IMG/VR virus record: IMGVR_UViG_3300037278_000142
Span: 119,685-183,684 of that record
DNA: 64,000 nucleotides
DNA from: a virus
Reading direction: 5' to 3' (one strand)
The notes below the pieces were generated by a model. That model worked only from the letters and a program-made list of their open reading frames with translations. It was not told the origin of the DNA and made no database searches. Below are positions 35,752-46,600 of the stretch, in pieces; position 1 is the stretch's first letter; every line of letters starts with the position of its first letter. Made by a program: the position numbers and the translations under genes.

Positions 35752-38051
35752 TAGCTGTTCTCGTCCGATACATAGTCGCCCTGATTGTGAACGATATCCG
35801 GGGCCTCTGTTGTGTGCCTCGTCATTGCTGACTGGATAATCTTCTGAGCCGACTGTACATGGTCGGTCTTAGTGGTACCCCGGAAGGTTGCACATTCCAA
35901 GATGTAATCTCCTGTGATGTGCTCGTGCTTGTTGCCCTTGATGAGTAGGTCTACGTCACCGTTGATTTCCAACCGCAAAGCCTTCTGTTGCTTGTTCTGA
36001 CCGATGGTCATTTCAACCCCGCCATCGAGAGCCGCTGTGAGCGACCGTCCTAATTGGTCTGCTCCTACCGCAAGCACGATAGCCCCGGCAAGGTCGAGGA
36101 GTAAGGACTGACCAGAGGCTGGGTTGCTGCCAATGCGGAGGAGAACGTCCCGTACCGCGTGCAAGTCAACCGATAGACCGTGAGCATCGGCATTCGTCAG
36201 TGGAGCCCCTGACCAGTTGTAAGGCAGCATGTTGACTTGTGGCGTGCCCACCTGTGTAAGGTCGTGAAAGGCATAAATGTTATCCCCGGCTCCGTAAGTG
36301 GGGCGACCGGGTGAGTGAGAGTCGAGACGGCTGGTTGAAGTCACAGCGTACGGCGTCTTACCCTGTCCATCCTGATAGCCGTTAACAAGGTGACGACGCT
36401 TGGAGTTAGGGTCACGGGCACCAATACGGGCTACGAAGGCACCATCAGCCGCGAGGCGTAGGGAGATGTTCTCCGCACCAGTCTTATTGGTGAGGTCACC
36501 GGCATCGCCAGCGGCCAGCTTGGGGGCTGTCCAATAGTTGAGTGTACGCTGCTGCACCGAGTCATTCTTGCTCCGAGTCTGGGTGAGCACTGTGCGACCA
36601 CGGTCGGGGAGAGAGGTATCGTCGGCACCGAGACGAATGACGCTCTGACCCAAAGCTTGAAGGTCGATGGCATCTTCCTCATCGCGGTTCTTTCCGACAA
36701 CCAGCTTGAGGGAACCTACAAGGTGACCTTCGAGAGAGCGACCGGCACCATGCGGGTGCTCATACCCTCCAGCCAGAGGGATGTTCTCCTTAGGCATCGT
36801 GGCACCAATTTCAAACGATGTGAATCCTTCCTTGGTAACGTCCCAGCGAGTGGTGTTGTACTCGTAGGGGAAGCGGATGGAATGGCAGGATGCAGCCAAG
36901 CGTGCTTCAACATGGTCAGCCGAATCCACGGCAGGAATGTAACCCGACTCAAAATCAGCACCGAAGCGTCCTTGCTGAGTGTAGGGACTAAGCACCGGTT
37001 TGAGCACCATACCATAGGTGGACTTGTCGAACAGGTTGTACCCCACCAGAGTGCCCGTGGTCTTTTCCGCGATGAAGCCACGACGCTGAGGCGTGATGCC
37101 CTCGGCCAATGTGGGACCTACAGGAGCCGACTCTGCTCCTGCAATAGGATGGTCGAAGCCTTGGTTAGCGAGGTATGATTCACTGTCAAATGAAATTTCA
37201 CCTGTCGTCTGGATAGTAGTGCGTTGCCATGGGTCAGCCGTAGTTCCTAGAGCAAAGTCAAGCAAACTACTCTGAAGAATCTCAGGAGTGAGAGGATAGT
37301 CAAGAGCGTATTCCTGAACTCTGTCCGTCTGCTCCGACCATGCGATTACATCCTGCTCACCGGATATATAACGGTCGGATGGTTGAGCATTAGGTTGTAG
37401 ATACACAACTGATTCCTTGGAGCCATCAGGTAAGACGACAGGGGTGACCGTAGATGCTCCGGGACGGGTGACTGCACCCTTGAACTCAATGCCAGAGTGC
37501 GTGTACTGGAAACGTGTGCCGGTCATCTGCACCCAGAGACGACGGTGGGTATCCAACCGGTCGCGAGTCATGTCCTGTGACGACTTGTCCCAACCGGCAT
37601 CTACCTTCTCAGTGTAGCCCGAAGCCATGGATACTGCACGCTGTCCGGGATATGCCTTGCGGTAGTTGCCACGGACACGACGGTTGACGATGGGAACCTT
37701 CGTCCCCATGTTGTATCCAATTACATCCTGAGACCGTTGAATGTCAGTTACAACTGGAGTGAGTAGAGCGTACTGAACATAACCGTTGTCATAGAAGATA
37801 GGCACGGTGAGAAACAGGGCACCCTCTTCCGGCATCGCCACGTCGGAGGACTCGGCTGAGTTGGAGTTAGCGGGAAGGATGTTTACTTCTCTCAGAATAG
37901 CCCCGTTCCGAGTATCCATAAGCGAAGCAATACCTCGCTCCCAGTCCATGGTCAGAATGGATGCTACAAAAACTTGGAATTGTTCCTCACTGCGCTGGGC
38001 AGCGTGAAGCGGGGGTCGGTACTCATTCGCTCTTGTTGTTGAATATCCCAT
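35751..38051 (-). CDS. Putative baseplate central spike protein (gp5/gpV-like)
   Basis: 766 aa. The N-terminus (FQVFVASILTMDWERGIASL) is followed by a beta-barrel-like region that could be the OB fold of spike proteins. The C-terminal 150 residues are a beta-helix-like ladder: LLDLAGAIVLAVGADQ, LDGGVEMTIGQNK, LEINGDVDLLIKGNKHEHIT, GDYILECATF. This is the repetitive GDV-x-L-x-I-x-G-N pattern of gp5/gpV-type membrane-puncturing spikes. No lysozyme domain is evident. It follows the hub-like gene, as in T4 and P2 gene orders. Assignment rests on the C-terminal repeats and synteny. Confidence 0.6.
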   Translation of the reverse strand: MGYSTTRANEYRPPLHAAQRSEEQFQVFVASILTMDWERGIASLMDTRNGAILREVNILPANSNSAESSDVAMPEEGALFLTVPIFYDNGYVQYALLTPVVTDIQRSQDVIGYNMGTKVPIVNRRVRGNYRKAYPGQRAVSMASGYTEKVDAGWDKSSQDMTRDRLDTHRRLWVQMTGTRFQYTHSGIEFKGAVTRPGASTVTPVVLPDGSKESVVYLQPNAQPSDRYISGEQDVIAWSEQTDRVQEYALDYPLTPEILQSSLLDFALGTTADPWQRTTIQTTGEISFDSESYLANQGFDHPIAGAESAPVGPTLAEGITPQRRGFIAEKTTGTLVGYNLFDKSTYGMVLKPVLSPYTQQGRFGADFESGYIPAVDSADHVEARLAASCHSIRFPYEYNTTRWDVTKEGFTSFEIGATMPKENIPLAGGYEHPHGAGRSLEGHLVGSLKLVVGKNRDEEDAIDLQALGQSVIRLGADDTSLPDRGRTVLTQTRSKNDSVQQRTLNYWTAPKLAAGDAGDLTNKTGAENISLRLAADGAFVARIGARDPNSKRRHLVNGYQDGQGKTPYAVTSTSRLDSHSPGRPTYGAGDNIYAFHDLTQVGTPQVNMLPYNWSGAPLTNADAHGLSVDLHAVRDVLLRIGSNPASGQSLLLDLAGAIVLAVGADQLGRSLTAALDGGVEMTIGQNKQQKALRLEINGDVDLLIKGNKHEHITGDYILECATFRGTTKTDHVQSAQKIIQSAMTRHTTEAPDIVHNQGDYVSDENS

Positions 38052-38059
38052 GACACCCT

Positions 38060-40945
38060 TTATGTAGTGCTCTTGTTACCATTCAGTAGTTTGCTGACAA
38101 AGGTCTGAGCTTGCTGGTCTGAGGATGGTGTTACCCCCAGAGCATTGGGGATTTGTGTGTTGTTTGTCGGAGGAGTGACTGGACGATACAGCGGGGTGAG
38201 ATTACTAGGAGGGGGCGGTCCTCCCGAAACAAAAAAGTCTATACGATTTGCAACATCATCCAACGAGTCGGCGATGTCGTTGTCAGGTTGCGTGTCCTTG
38301 GTACCGTTTTGGGGAGTCCCCGGTGGCGGAGTCACCAACTCAAAACTCGTGGCTGATTGTTCAAAACTGGATAGGGTGCTCAGCTTGGACATCTCAGATG
38401 CCAGCGAGGCGCTGGGGTCAATCGCAGAAGGAGAACCTACTCCCGCGAAGAGGAACACGTTGGCTCCGGTGATGGACTGAGTTTCGAGGCTGTTCACAGC
38501 CGTGGTCGTGAGAATGCCTAGTCGGGTTTCGAGCAACGCTTCGTTGAGAGACTTCCACCGTCCCCATGGAAACGGTGTAAGCAGTTCATATCCACCTTCG
38601 TCCGTGTAAGGCTGAGCGGTGAGAATCTTCTGCATGTACCATATATTGATACCAGTGGATGGTGTCTTGTTGGTGGGGGGTTGCTGACCGTTGCTTGTGG
38701 TCTGAGTCACAGCTTCATCCTGAGCCGGGACGAGCCAGTTGGACTTAGAGAAGAAGGGTTGTCCAATAGGAACAGGTGCTCCACTACAGTTGGTGAACTT
38801 ACCATCTGCCTGTATTGTGGTTTTGTCGTTTTGCACGCGGAAGCTCTTAGTCGTGGTGTCCGCCTTAGTCTGCCACGAGGTTCCCCACTGGTTACGTCGG
38901 TTGCTGATGACTTCCCAATCCTCCTGATACACAGGCTTGTTAGGGGATTGACGTTGAGTGGCTGGTGAATTAACCAACTTGGCTTTGGAGTTAGAGGACA
39001 CTCCCCCACTTCCCGACGCGGTGCTGGCCTTCTTGTTTGTAGCGTTGGTTGCCTGTGACTGACCAGTGGCCGTCGTGGGGTTTGTTGTCGTTGTGTTAGC
39101 GGAGCTAGGTGGTTCCGTCCACTGCATCACAAGGTTGGGCTGTGTTGTGTAAATTACCTTGTCCTGCGTAGTTCCTGTGCTGCTGCCAACTGGGTGGGTT
39201 GCAGGGAACATCGGACGCTTACGCAAGCTGTCAAGCGTAATGGACATCGTGGCTGCGTTGCCATACTGATACTGGATACTGATGTTCTTGATGTACCCAT
39301 ACATATCCTTGTGAGGAAGATACATAGGAAACCCCAGCTTCAATTCAGGACGCAGAGGGATGGTCAGTGTGTAGGTCTTCCAGCTACGGTTAGCACGCAC
39401 CAATTCACATACCGCATATGTATACAAAGCGATCTTACTCCCATAACTGAGCCATGGGATTGGCCGAGCCGGTTCTTCCCGCACACCAAACTTAGCTAGT
39501 TTAGGGATGTCGATGTGCGTGATGGTGGGGAGCACCTGACGGGTGGATTCAGGGCTAATCATACCGTTCGTGATGATGGGTGTCTGCACCGTCACACGAG
39601 TTGCACGGATGCCCTGCTCATCTTCTGTCTCACTCTCAGTTTCAATCTCGCTCAGGTGGACGACGAATGGGTTGCTGTCTGTCCGCAAGTTGAGATAGGT
39701 GGGGTTCTTGCTGGTGTTGGTCGAATCGGTCACGTTGGTCACATCGAGGTTGTACAGGGGTGGTTTGAAGATGATGGTACCGTCCACGTCCTGAAATCCC
39801 TCATAGCCGATGGACTGAAGAATGGTACGGATACGCTCTAGGCGATTCGTGATTCTTCCGTTAGTTAGCTGCAAACTTCCGATAGCCGTGTCCATCTGAT
39901 AGTTTCTGATGAGTGACACGTAGAAGTCGGAGTTGGTCGCTTGTTCAACGAGAGATACCTTAGGGGAGACAGAGAATCTCGCGGGGATGTAGGAAGGGTC
40001 AGATGACCCCTGACTCTCTGGGTTTAGTCGTGTGCTGTTATTGTCGGCAGAGTCAGGGACGGGCTGGTCTTTATCCGACGGACCATCCTTACCCATGAGG
40101 TAACCTGTGATGTGAACTTCACGACGCAGGTTATCAAGGATAGGTTGCCATTTGTTGATGTATCCGGCTTCTACTGCTCCCGCCCAATCGTCCCCCTCTT
40201 GTCCCTGCTTGTTCAACTGGGCTTGCTGGATGCTGGTGATGGTAAACTGGTCAGTCGAGATGGGGCGGGTGAAAACATCGCCAAGCATTTGGTAGGGATT
40301 CATACCATACTGATTGGTCTGATAGGGCACAACGCTGCTATCCGAGTTTGTCAAGCTGGCCGGTGCGAGGTCGGTGTACATCAAAGCCAAGAAGTGAAGG
40401 ATGCCAAGGCACTGAATCGAAATCTGTAACACCATGCCATTGTCTTGATGGTTGACGTTGGTTGTCAGCCCCTTGAAGACCCGGTAGTAAATAGTGTTAC
40501 CGCTTGCCGATGCGAAGTACCCCTTGGCGAATACCTGTACTTCCATCATACTTTCGATGAGGTTGTTTCCCCCCGGAGACTGATAGAGATACTTCTGATG
40601 ATTAGGTACCGCGAGGGAAAAGTTGGCGGTGGGTACAAGGTTGTCCACATCGTAGGTCGCCTGAAACGATTGCACATGGTCGTTGAAGCTCACATAGGTA
40701 TAGGAGCTAGGGTGGCTTGGGTTCGTCTTTGTGTCTTCAACGTAGGGGTTAACCAGATATGTCTTACCATTCAGATATATGATAATGTCAGGGGCCGTCT
40801 TAATGATTTCACGTTCCTGAACCGTCTGCATTATGTTGCGGATGCTGTGGTTCCCTCCGGTTGCTTGGACGTTTACTTTTAACGTAGGTACGCTTCCGGC
40901 TGTATTGCCGGTGTTGGTGGTCGAGTTTGAAGTGGCGTCTGACAT
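38060..40945 (-). CDS. Putative baseplate hub protein (gp27/gpD-like)
   Basis: 961 aa. The N-terminal half, with YVSFNDHVQSFQATYDVDNL, TANFSLAVPNHQKYLYQSPG, MMEVQVFAKGYFAS and VFKGLTTNVNHQDNGMVLQI, has the layout of tail hub proteins whose first barrel describes a plug with V-x-V-F-x-K/G and a G-x-V/T strand. Later parts (TRVTVQTPIITNGMISPEST) continue the hub-like beta domains. Residues 600-680 are low-complexity S/T/N/Q linker. It sits between the two baseplate-sheath-like proteins and the spike. Family by eye and synteny; moderately sure. Confidence 0.6.
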   Translation of the reverse strand: MSDATSNSTTNTGNTAGSVPTLKVNVQATGGNHSIRNIMQTVQEREIIKTAPDIIIYLNGKTYLVNPYVEDTKTNPSHPSSYTYVSFNDHVQSFQATYDVDNLVPTANFSLAVPNHQKYLYQSPGGNNLIESMMEVQVFAKGYFASASGNTIYYRVFKGLTTNVNHQDNGMVLQISIQCLGILHFLALMYTDLAPASLTNSDSSVVPYQTNQYGMNPYQMLGDVFTRPISTDQFTITSIQQAQLNKQGQEGDDWAGAVEAGYINKWQPILDNLRREVHITGYLMGKDGPSDKDQPVPDSADNNSTRLNPESQGSSDPSYIPARFSVSPKVSLVEQATNSDFYVSLIRNYQMDTAIGSLQLTNGRITNRLERIRTILQSIGYEGFQDVDGTIIFKPPLYNLDVTNVTDSTNTSKNPTYLNLRTDSNPFVVHLSEIETESETEDEQGIRATRVTVQTPIITNGMISPESTRQVLPTITHIDIPKLAKFGVREEPARPIPWLSYGSKIALYTYAVCELVRANRSWKTYTLTIPLRPELKLGFPMYLPHKDMYGYIKNISIQYQYGNAATMSITLDSLRKRPMFPATHPVGSSTGTTQDKVIYTTQPNLVMQWTEPPSSANTTTTNPTTATGQSQATNATNKKASTASGSGGVSSNSKAKLVNSPATQRQSPNKPVYQEDWEVISNRRNQWGTSWQTKADTTTKSFRVQNDKTTIQADGKFTNCSGAPVPIGQPFFSKSNWLVPAQDEAVTQTTSNGQQPPTNKTPSTGINIWYMQKILTAQPYTDEGGYELLTPFPWGRWKSLNEALLETRLGILTTTAVNSLETQSITGANVFLFAGVGSPSAIDPSASLASEMSKLSTLSSFEQSATSFELVTPPPGTPQNGTKDTQPDNDIADSLDDVANRIDFFVSGGPPPPSNLTPLYRPVTPPTNNTQIPNALGVTPSSDQQAQTFVSKLLNGNKSTT

Positions 40946-42126
40946 TAGGGGTACACATAGGACGTGGGTGCAAATATGTATTGCATCTGTCCTTGACTGG
41001 TGGAAGCCAACGGGTTGGTGAACGGATTCAACTCATCGTTGGTAGAAGCTACAACCGAAGGTGAATCCGCATAGGGGTTGTTAGCGAGGTTGCTAGTAGC
41101 AGCGGCTGTAGTTGAGGCAGTCGATGGGACTGTCTGCTGAGACAAGGTGTTGTTCACCGTGCTCTGACCTGTGGTTCCCATCACAGCCGGGTAGCTGTGC
41201 CCTCTCTGAATGTTGTTGTGCTTGCTGTCCCAGTAACCAGAACTATCCCGGTAACGCTCCTTCCATGCAATAAAGGTCAACTCAAAATCAATCAGGAAGG
41301 GGTTATCGGCATTCTGAGAAATACCCATGGACTCGAACATCCCAGACCAGATGAAGTTACCGACCCACAGGTCGATGTCTTGGTGCATACGAATACGACG
41401 GCGTAGGAAATCGGTCGCCAGCGGACCTTCGTTGAATTCCTCCCCCTCAAACCAATACCCATTATTCTCATAAACCTGCAACAATTGCATCAGGTTACGG
41501 TAGGATTCAGCGTAGAACTTAAACTCATCCGTGAGACCGAGAGCGAAGTAGGAACCCGCTGTCTGTCCTGATATACGAATAGAGGATACGTCCTCCCCCC
41601 ACACACCGAACTGCCAGCCTCCTCGTGTAACCGCCTGAGTATCCACTGTCTGCTTACTCACCTCGATGGTTTTGGGGTTGATAAGGAACGTGAACTCCGC
41701 ATCCTGAGTAGGATCAAACACCCCTGTGGTGGGTATTACTCCCCGATGTGGGATGCGAATTTTCACGTAATCAGTGAGATTTTTGTTGGCACCAGTCACA
41801 AAAAAATCCCTGTTGGTGATTTGATGTGAGGTCATGACGCTGTTGCCCCTCGCATCCGTGGTTGCGGAAGCGTTGATGAACACTGCTTGAATGACGTTTA
41901 GGTCTATGCTGCTGGGAATAAACCGCTTCTCAGCACGTATGGGCAGGTTGCCTGTAAGACTGGCGTCACTGAGGTTGTTAACCGCAGGTAACACCGGCGT
42001 CGATATCATGGAAGTAGTTGGAGCAGCGTCGATTGTATCAAACGGAGGATCGGGTTGAGCCGTCACAGTCACGTTGGTGGTTTGTGTGTTCGTCGCCGGA
42101 TTGAAGTTTTCAGATGTAATTGCCAT
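40945..42126 (-). CDS. Baseplate/tail protein of LysM-less hub-associated type
   Basis: 393 aa. The core FLINPKTIEVSKQTVDTQ, RGGWQFGVWGEDVSSIRISG, LLQVYENNGYWFEG, IRMHQDIDLWVGNFIWSGMF and FLIDFELTFIAWKERY is also seen, more divergently, in the next gene upstream (LNASMKQYSLAMKHLYHQQ; FRWDFSFTFQVERTVG). The two are probably distant paralogues, both lying between tape measure and hub, the place of T4 gp53/gp48 or P2 gpX-like proteins. N- and C-terminal tails are T/N/S-rich and likely disordered. No catalytic motif. Confidence 0.6.
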   Translation of the reverse strand: MAITSENFNPATNTQTTNVTVTAQPDPPFDTIDAAPTTSMISTPVLPAVNNLSDASLTGNLPIRAEKRFIPSSIDLNVIQAVFINASATTDARGNSVMTSHQITNRDFFVTGANKNLTDYVKIRIPHRGVIPTTGVFDPTQDAEFTFLINPKTIEVSKQTVDTQAVTRGGWQFGVWGEDVSSIRISGQTAGSYFALGLTDEFKFYAESYRNLMQLLQVYENNGYWFEGEEFNEGPLATDFLRRRIRMHQDIDLWVGNFIWSGMFESMGISQNADNPFLIDFELTFIAWKERYRDSSGYWDSKHNNIQRGHSYPAVMGTTGQSTVNNTLSQQTVPSTASTTAAATSNLANNPYADSPSVVASTNDELNPFTNPLASTSQGQMQYIFAPTSYVYP

Positions 42127-43625
42127 TATGGTTGCCCCGGAATGTAGTCTCTACCCACTGTGCGTTCTACTTGGAAGGTGAAGGAGAAATCCCATCTAAA
42201 AGGATTACTGGCGTCCATAGTCCATGTCAGAGATTTGAAGTACCCCTCATAAACGAAGTTACGGAATTGCATCACCACCGAGCCTCGCGTCAAGGCATCG
42301 TTATTTCTGCCGTTCATCTGCTGAGCACTGAGACCTAAAGCTGGAGACCAAGCGTCAATACCTGTCCAGTCTCGTGTCTCACTGGTATTACCCGGATTCA
42401 CCACTGTTCCACCAGATGATGATTGGGGTGAGTATATTTTGTTCCAAAGCCAAACTGAGCCGTTCATCTTGAACAAGGAGAGGAGTTCCTGAAATGCATC
42501 TTGAGCCGCAACGCGGAAGGCTGTGCTCTGGGTGACCTTCAATCCACTGAGACGGGTTTGGAAATTTGAGTCAGAGCCCACCGTCCGGTACTCGCTTACC
42601 ACCCCACCTGTAATACCCCCCTCACCGAGCACCGTGCTGTTGTCAATGGTGGCGGATGGGTTGTTGCTCAACGTGAGTCCGCTGACAACAAGACGCTTCA
42701 AGTTCTCATCCACATTGAACGTGCTGAAGTAGTCCGTGATGCCAAACTGATTCATAAACACACCGGTTGAGCATTGACCCGATATAATGTCAGCCTGACT
42801 TCCCCACATCGTTATATGAAATGCTGTGCGAGTCTTTTGCTGATGGTAGAGATGCTTCATGGCGAGGCTATACTGCTTCATCGAGGCGTTCAACTGCAAT
42901 ATAATCGGTTGCCCCGTCCGCCCTTTGTCTGACAGGGTAAAGTCCTCAAGATATATTTTGAATGTGACCGGCTGCACTTCTTTGCGAAGACGGGGGTTAC
43001 CCGTGATAAGACTTGTGTCCTGAAACCATGGCGTGATACCGGATAACCCTTCACCCTCCACAACATCGGGAAACAGTGCGTTATACGCATCCGTGCTAAT
43101 GTCATTGTTGGTTAGAGGCTTGGCTACAACAGCAGTGCGACCCAAATCTGGGAGATTATCTGTAGGAGAGGATGTCATCCCAACTTGTTGAATTACCGTC
43201 TGAACAGCAGAATTAACCGATTCTCTACCGGAGGCTGACGTTGCTCCCTTATATGCAAATGCGGCATTGGCGATATCCCCGTTACTAGCGGAGAGAGCCT
43301 GCTTCCACACCTTAGCCCCCGCTGTTAGATTATCCGCGATAAAAGAGGGGGAGTTAGGGTCGGCGGAGGAGGGAAGTCCCAAAGACGCAGCAGTAGTAGG
43401 TAACACCTGTGCCGGTCCCTGCGCCCTCTGCCCACTTGTACCTACTGGCGTCCCCTGTGCCCATCCACTGGATGTAGGGACACCTTCGGTAGATATGAGT
43501 GAGTAGTAAGAGTACGGATCAACACCAACGTTAGTCGCGGTGGTGTACACCGTCGGCCAAATACCAGTGGCTTGAAAGTTTTTACTCCCGTATGCGGGTG
43601 CCTGAGGAATATTTGGTGATGCCAT
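42126..43625 (-). CDS. Baseplate protein with N-terminal SLT-like lytic transglycosylase domain
   Basis: 499 aa. Residues 25-145 resemble an SLT/lysozyme-like domain: NVGVDPYSYYSLISTEG with candidate catalytic Glu47, then QGPAQVLPTTAASLGL (the G-x-x-Q-x-x-P-x-T-A motif), ADNLTAGAKVWKQALSASNG and IANAAFAYKGATS (A-x-A-Y-x-G-A). Residues 180-499 form a tail protein domain related to the next gene downstream. A peptidoglycan-cutting domain near the tape measure would help the tail cross the cell wall. Most motif positions are present; activity is inferred. Confidence 0.6.
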   Translation of the reverse strand: MASPNIPQAPAYGSKNFQATGIWPTVYTTATNVGVDPYSYYSLISTEGVPTSSGWAQGTPVGTSGQRAQGPAQVLPTTAASLGLPSSADPNSPSFIADNLTAGAKVWKQALSASNGDIANAAFAYKGATSASGRESVNSAVQTVIQQVGMTSSPTDNLPDLGRTAVVAKPLTNNDISTDAYNALFPDVVEGEGLSGITPWFQDTSLITGNPRLRKEVQPVTFKIYLEDFTLSDKGRTGQPIILQLNASMKQYSLAMKHLYHQQKTRTAFHITMWGSQADIISGQCSTGVFMNQFGITDYFSTFNVDENLKRLVVSGLTLSNNPSATIDNSTVLGEGGITGGVVSEYRTVGSDSNFQTRLSGLKVTQSTAFRVAAQDAFQELLSLFKMNGSVWLWNKIYSPQSSSGGTVVNPGNTSETRDWTGIDAWSPALGLSAQQMNGRNNDALTRGSVVMQFRNFVYEGYFKSLTWTMDASNPFRWDFSFTFQVERTVGRDYIPGQP

Positions 43626-43627
43626 AA

Positions 43628-46600
43628 TTACCTACCTCTACCTGTAGCTCCAGTGTCTGTTAAGGTTGCAGTTGGAGATAGGTTAGGTGACGGCTTGAAC
43701 GCATTCTCTCCCCCCGTAGTTTGGGTGCTGTCTGTAGCATTAGGTGCCGACATACTGACGTAACCAACGTTCTGCGTGTTGTGATTTACTACGTTGATAA
43801 GACGCTTAAGATCAGCCGCTGGCGGAGACGGCGCTGAAACCGCTTTCGCATTAGCCTCCGCGACAGGGTTGTGGGTTGTCGGTAAAAACCCTCCTGTCCC
43901 TGAGTCATATTTATACCCCCCTGATTGTGACTGGAATAAACTGATTTGCTTAGAATCAGACTTGACCCCCCCTGCCATTGAATGCAATGCCCCCTCAAGA
44001 TACTTCCTTATCGTATCGTCGGTCTTATCCCCAGTACCAGAGAGAATTCTATCGTTTACGTTATCCCATCGTGTTTTCAACTGCGTAGCTGTTAGCCCGG
44101 TTTGGGGGTCTTTCCAGTCCTTGTTCTTCTCAATAATTTTATCCACCAACTGCTCATCCATCTGAGTTAGGGGGTCGTTCTTAGCTCTTATTGCCGCTGC
44201 TTCATCTGCCCCCCCTCCTCCCCATTTTTTGTTAATGATGTCGAGGATACCCATGATAGGACGACCTAGTTCCGACGTGATAGCACCACGGATGTCCTTC
44301 AAGATATCTTCAGTGCTTCGGGTAGCTTCAGCGATACCGGCGATTTTCTCAGCCTGTGCTGTTGTTGTCTCCAGATGGCGAGATGCAAGAGATTTGTTGA
44401 CGAGGTTGTTCTTGTCGAGCATGTCGGCAAGCTTACCAGAGTCCATACTACTGGATATCCCTTTCACCAGTTTGTCAGGGTCTATTCCTTGAATCTGCTT
44501 TAAAGCGAACCCTTTGATGGGAGTATAACCAGCTTGCTTAAGAAAGTCCGAGTAAAACTTATCTATATCCTCTGACTTCATACCAGCGGTGGCCTCTGGG
44601 GACAACCCTTTGCGAATCTCGTCAACATAAGAAGAGGTTATCTCGTTAATTCCCGCCCTAGTATCCATAGGCTTACCGTCGTAACCGTACACTTTAGAAA
44701 CCTGTGATACCACAGCGGCGTTATCCACATTAAGGGACGATGGGTCTTTCAAGAAGGCACCTAATGATGTACCTCCTTTAGAAAGTCCTTGAGACAACGC
44801 TTCTATGTTTTGGACAATCTTCTGAATGGGGTTACTTGTAGTAGCTCCCTGTAAGAACGATGCTCCAATAGGATCACTTGACTTTAGGGCGTCAGCGTTC
44901 ATTCGAGCAATCTGAGCTTGCTTCAGAGCGCCACCTAATTGCTCTGTCTTTTGTGTCCCCATATCACCCGTCACGTTACCTCTAAACCGATTCACTGCGG
45001 CTTCCATATCCTTCGGTTCATTCAAGTCCAACCCGTCTAGAATCTCTTTTCGCTTAGAGGGCATAACCTCTGTGATAGCTTCGTCCAAAGTCTTAGCAAA
45101 GTTATCTGATGACTGCTGAGCGAGTTTGTCCATCGCATCCCCAAAACCACTGCGGCTGGAACCCGACATTCCCATCAGAAGTGCGCTGCGCTGCTCGTCG
45201 GTCTTCTCTCCCTTACCAGTGAGGGATTCAAGATTATCCTTCATCTGTTCCGCTGTATCGGTTCCTGTAGAACCCATGAGACGCAGTACAGTGGTCACTG
45301 TGTCAATGGACTTACCCATGTTGTCAAAATGACTGGATACATCATCAATGAGTTCGAGGTATTTGGTGGTAGAGAAGCCAGCAGCCCGAATATCCTTACC
45401 AATGGTCTGGAAGAACTGCTGAGTACCGGATAGAGTCATCTTGTATTGCTGCATCATCTTGATAGTTTGCTTCGTACCCTCCACGTCAGTCAGACCTATT
45501 TCACGTGCCTGCTTGAAAGCGATGGTGGCTATGTCGCCCACATCACTTGGTAATTGATTCCCCTTAGTTTGGGTTGCAAGGGAGGCTATACTAAGACCAG
45601 ACTCATTCATTGTCTGAGCCACACTCATCTGTCGTTCAGTGCTGATACCATACCGATTAAGACCCCATGCACGAAGGTTGTTTTTCACATTACCGAGAGC
45701 TTCAAGCCCTGTCTGATCCCCCGTGAAAATACCCCCTTTTCCAAGATTTTTCTCATACTCCTTGTTTTGGTTGGCAACAGCGTCGAATGTATCCTTGAGA
45801 GCAATCGCAGCAGCCGCAGCAATCCCTACAGACCCGCCTAACATTTTAGCCTCCATACCCCCTACCCCACCTTCGGCTGCACCTATGGCACCTTCTACGG
45901 CTGAACCCCCGCCAGCCCCCACCATATCCCACCCCTTACTGGCAAGTCTACCCGTACCCCCCAACATACGGTTGACGAGGAACTTATCTATACGGGAGCC
46001 TTCAGGACCAACAAATTCATCGGTGGCCATATTACGAGCCGCTTTGTGAGCAGAAAGTTTGACAGGGTCAATCTGCCCGTCAGTCCCAATAAGTTCAGGG
46101 TATTGCTTAGCAACCTTCCGCGTCACCGCATCCACCTTTGCTGCAAAGGTGGCTTTGTTATTTTGGGTTTTCTCTTCTCTAGCTCTCTTGACATCATGGG
46201 CAGCTTGAGCGGTTGCGACCACCTTGTTCATACGCCCATTCGATTTTCCGAGAGCACCATTCAGTGACAAAATCGCCTTATGTATACCTCCGAGTTTGAC
46301 GTTACCTACACTTCTCGCAAACTGGTCAAAGCTACCATTAATCGCGTCCGCCGACTTCTTAATCTCACCAAGAAGTTGGAGGTTGCCTTTGAGAGGCTTA
46401 TTCATGTCGCCTGTTTTATCGCTGAGCTTGGTTATGGATTGTTCACACTCGTGGATAGTCCTGCGGAGAAAGACCATCTGGGCGGCGTTAGTTTTGCCGT
46501 TCTTAACTATATCCTCACTCACAGTTTTCATTTTCTTGAAGTGTTCCACGGCTTGCCCATACGTCTTACTGCCAAGACTACTATTCAACCCCTTGGCTAA

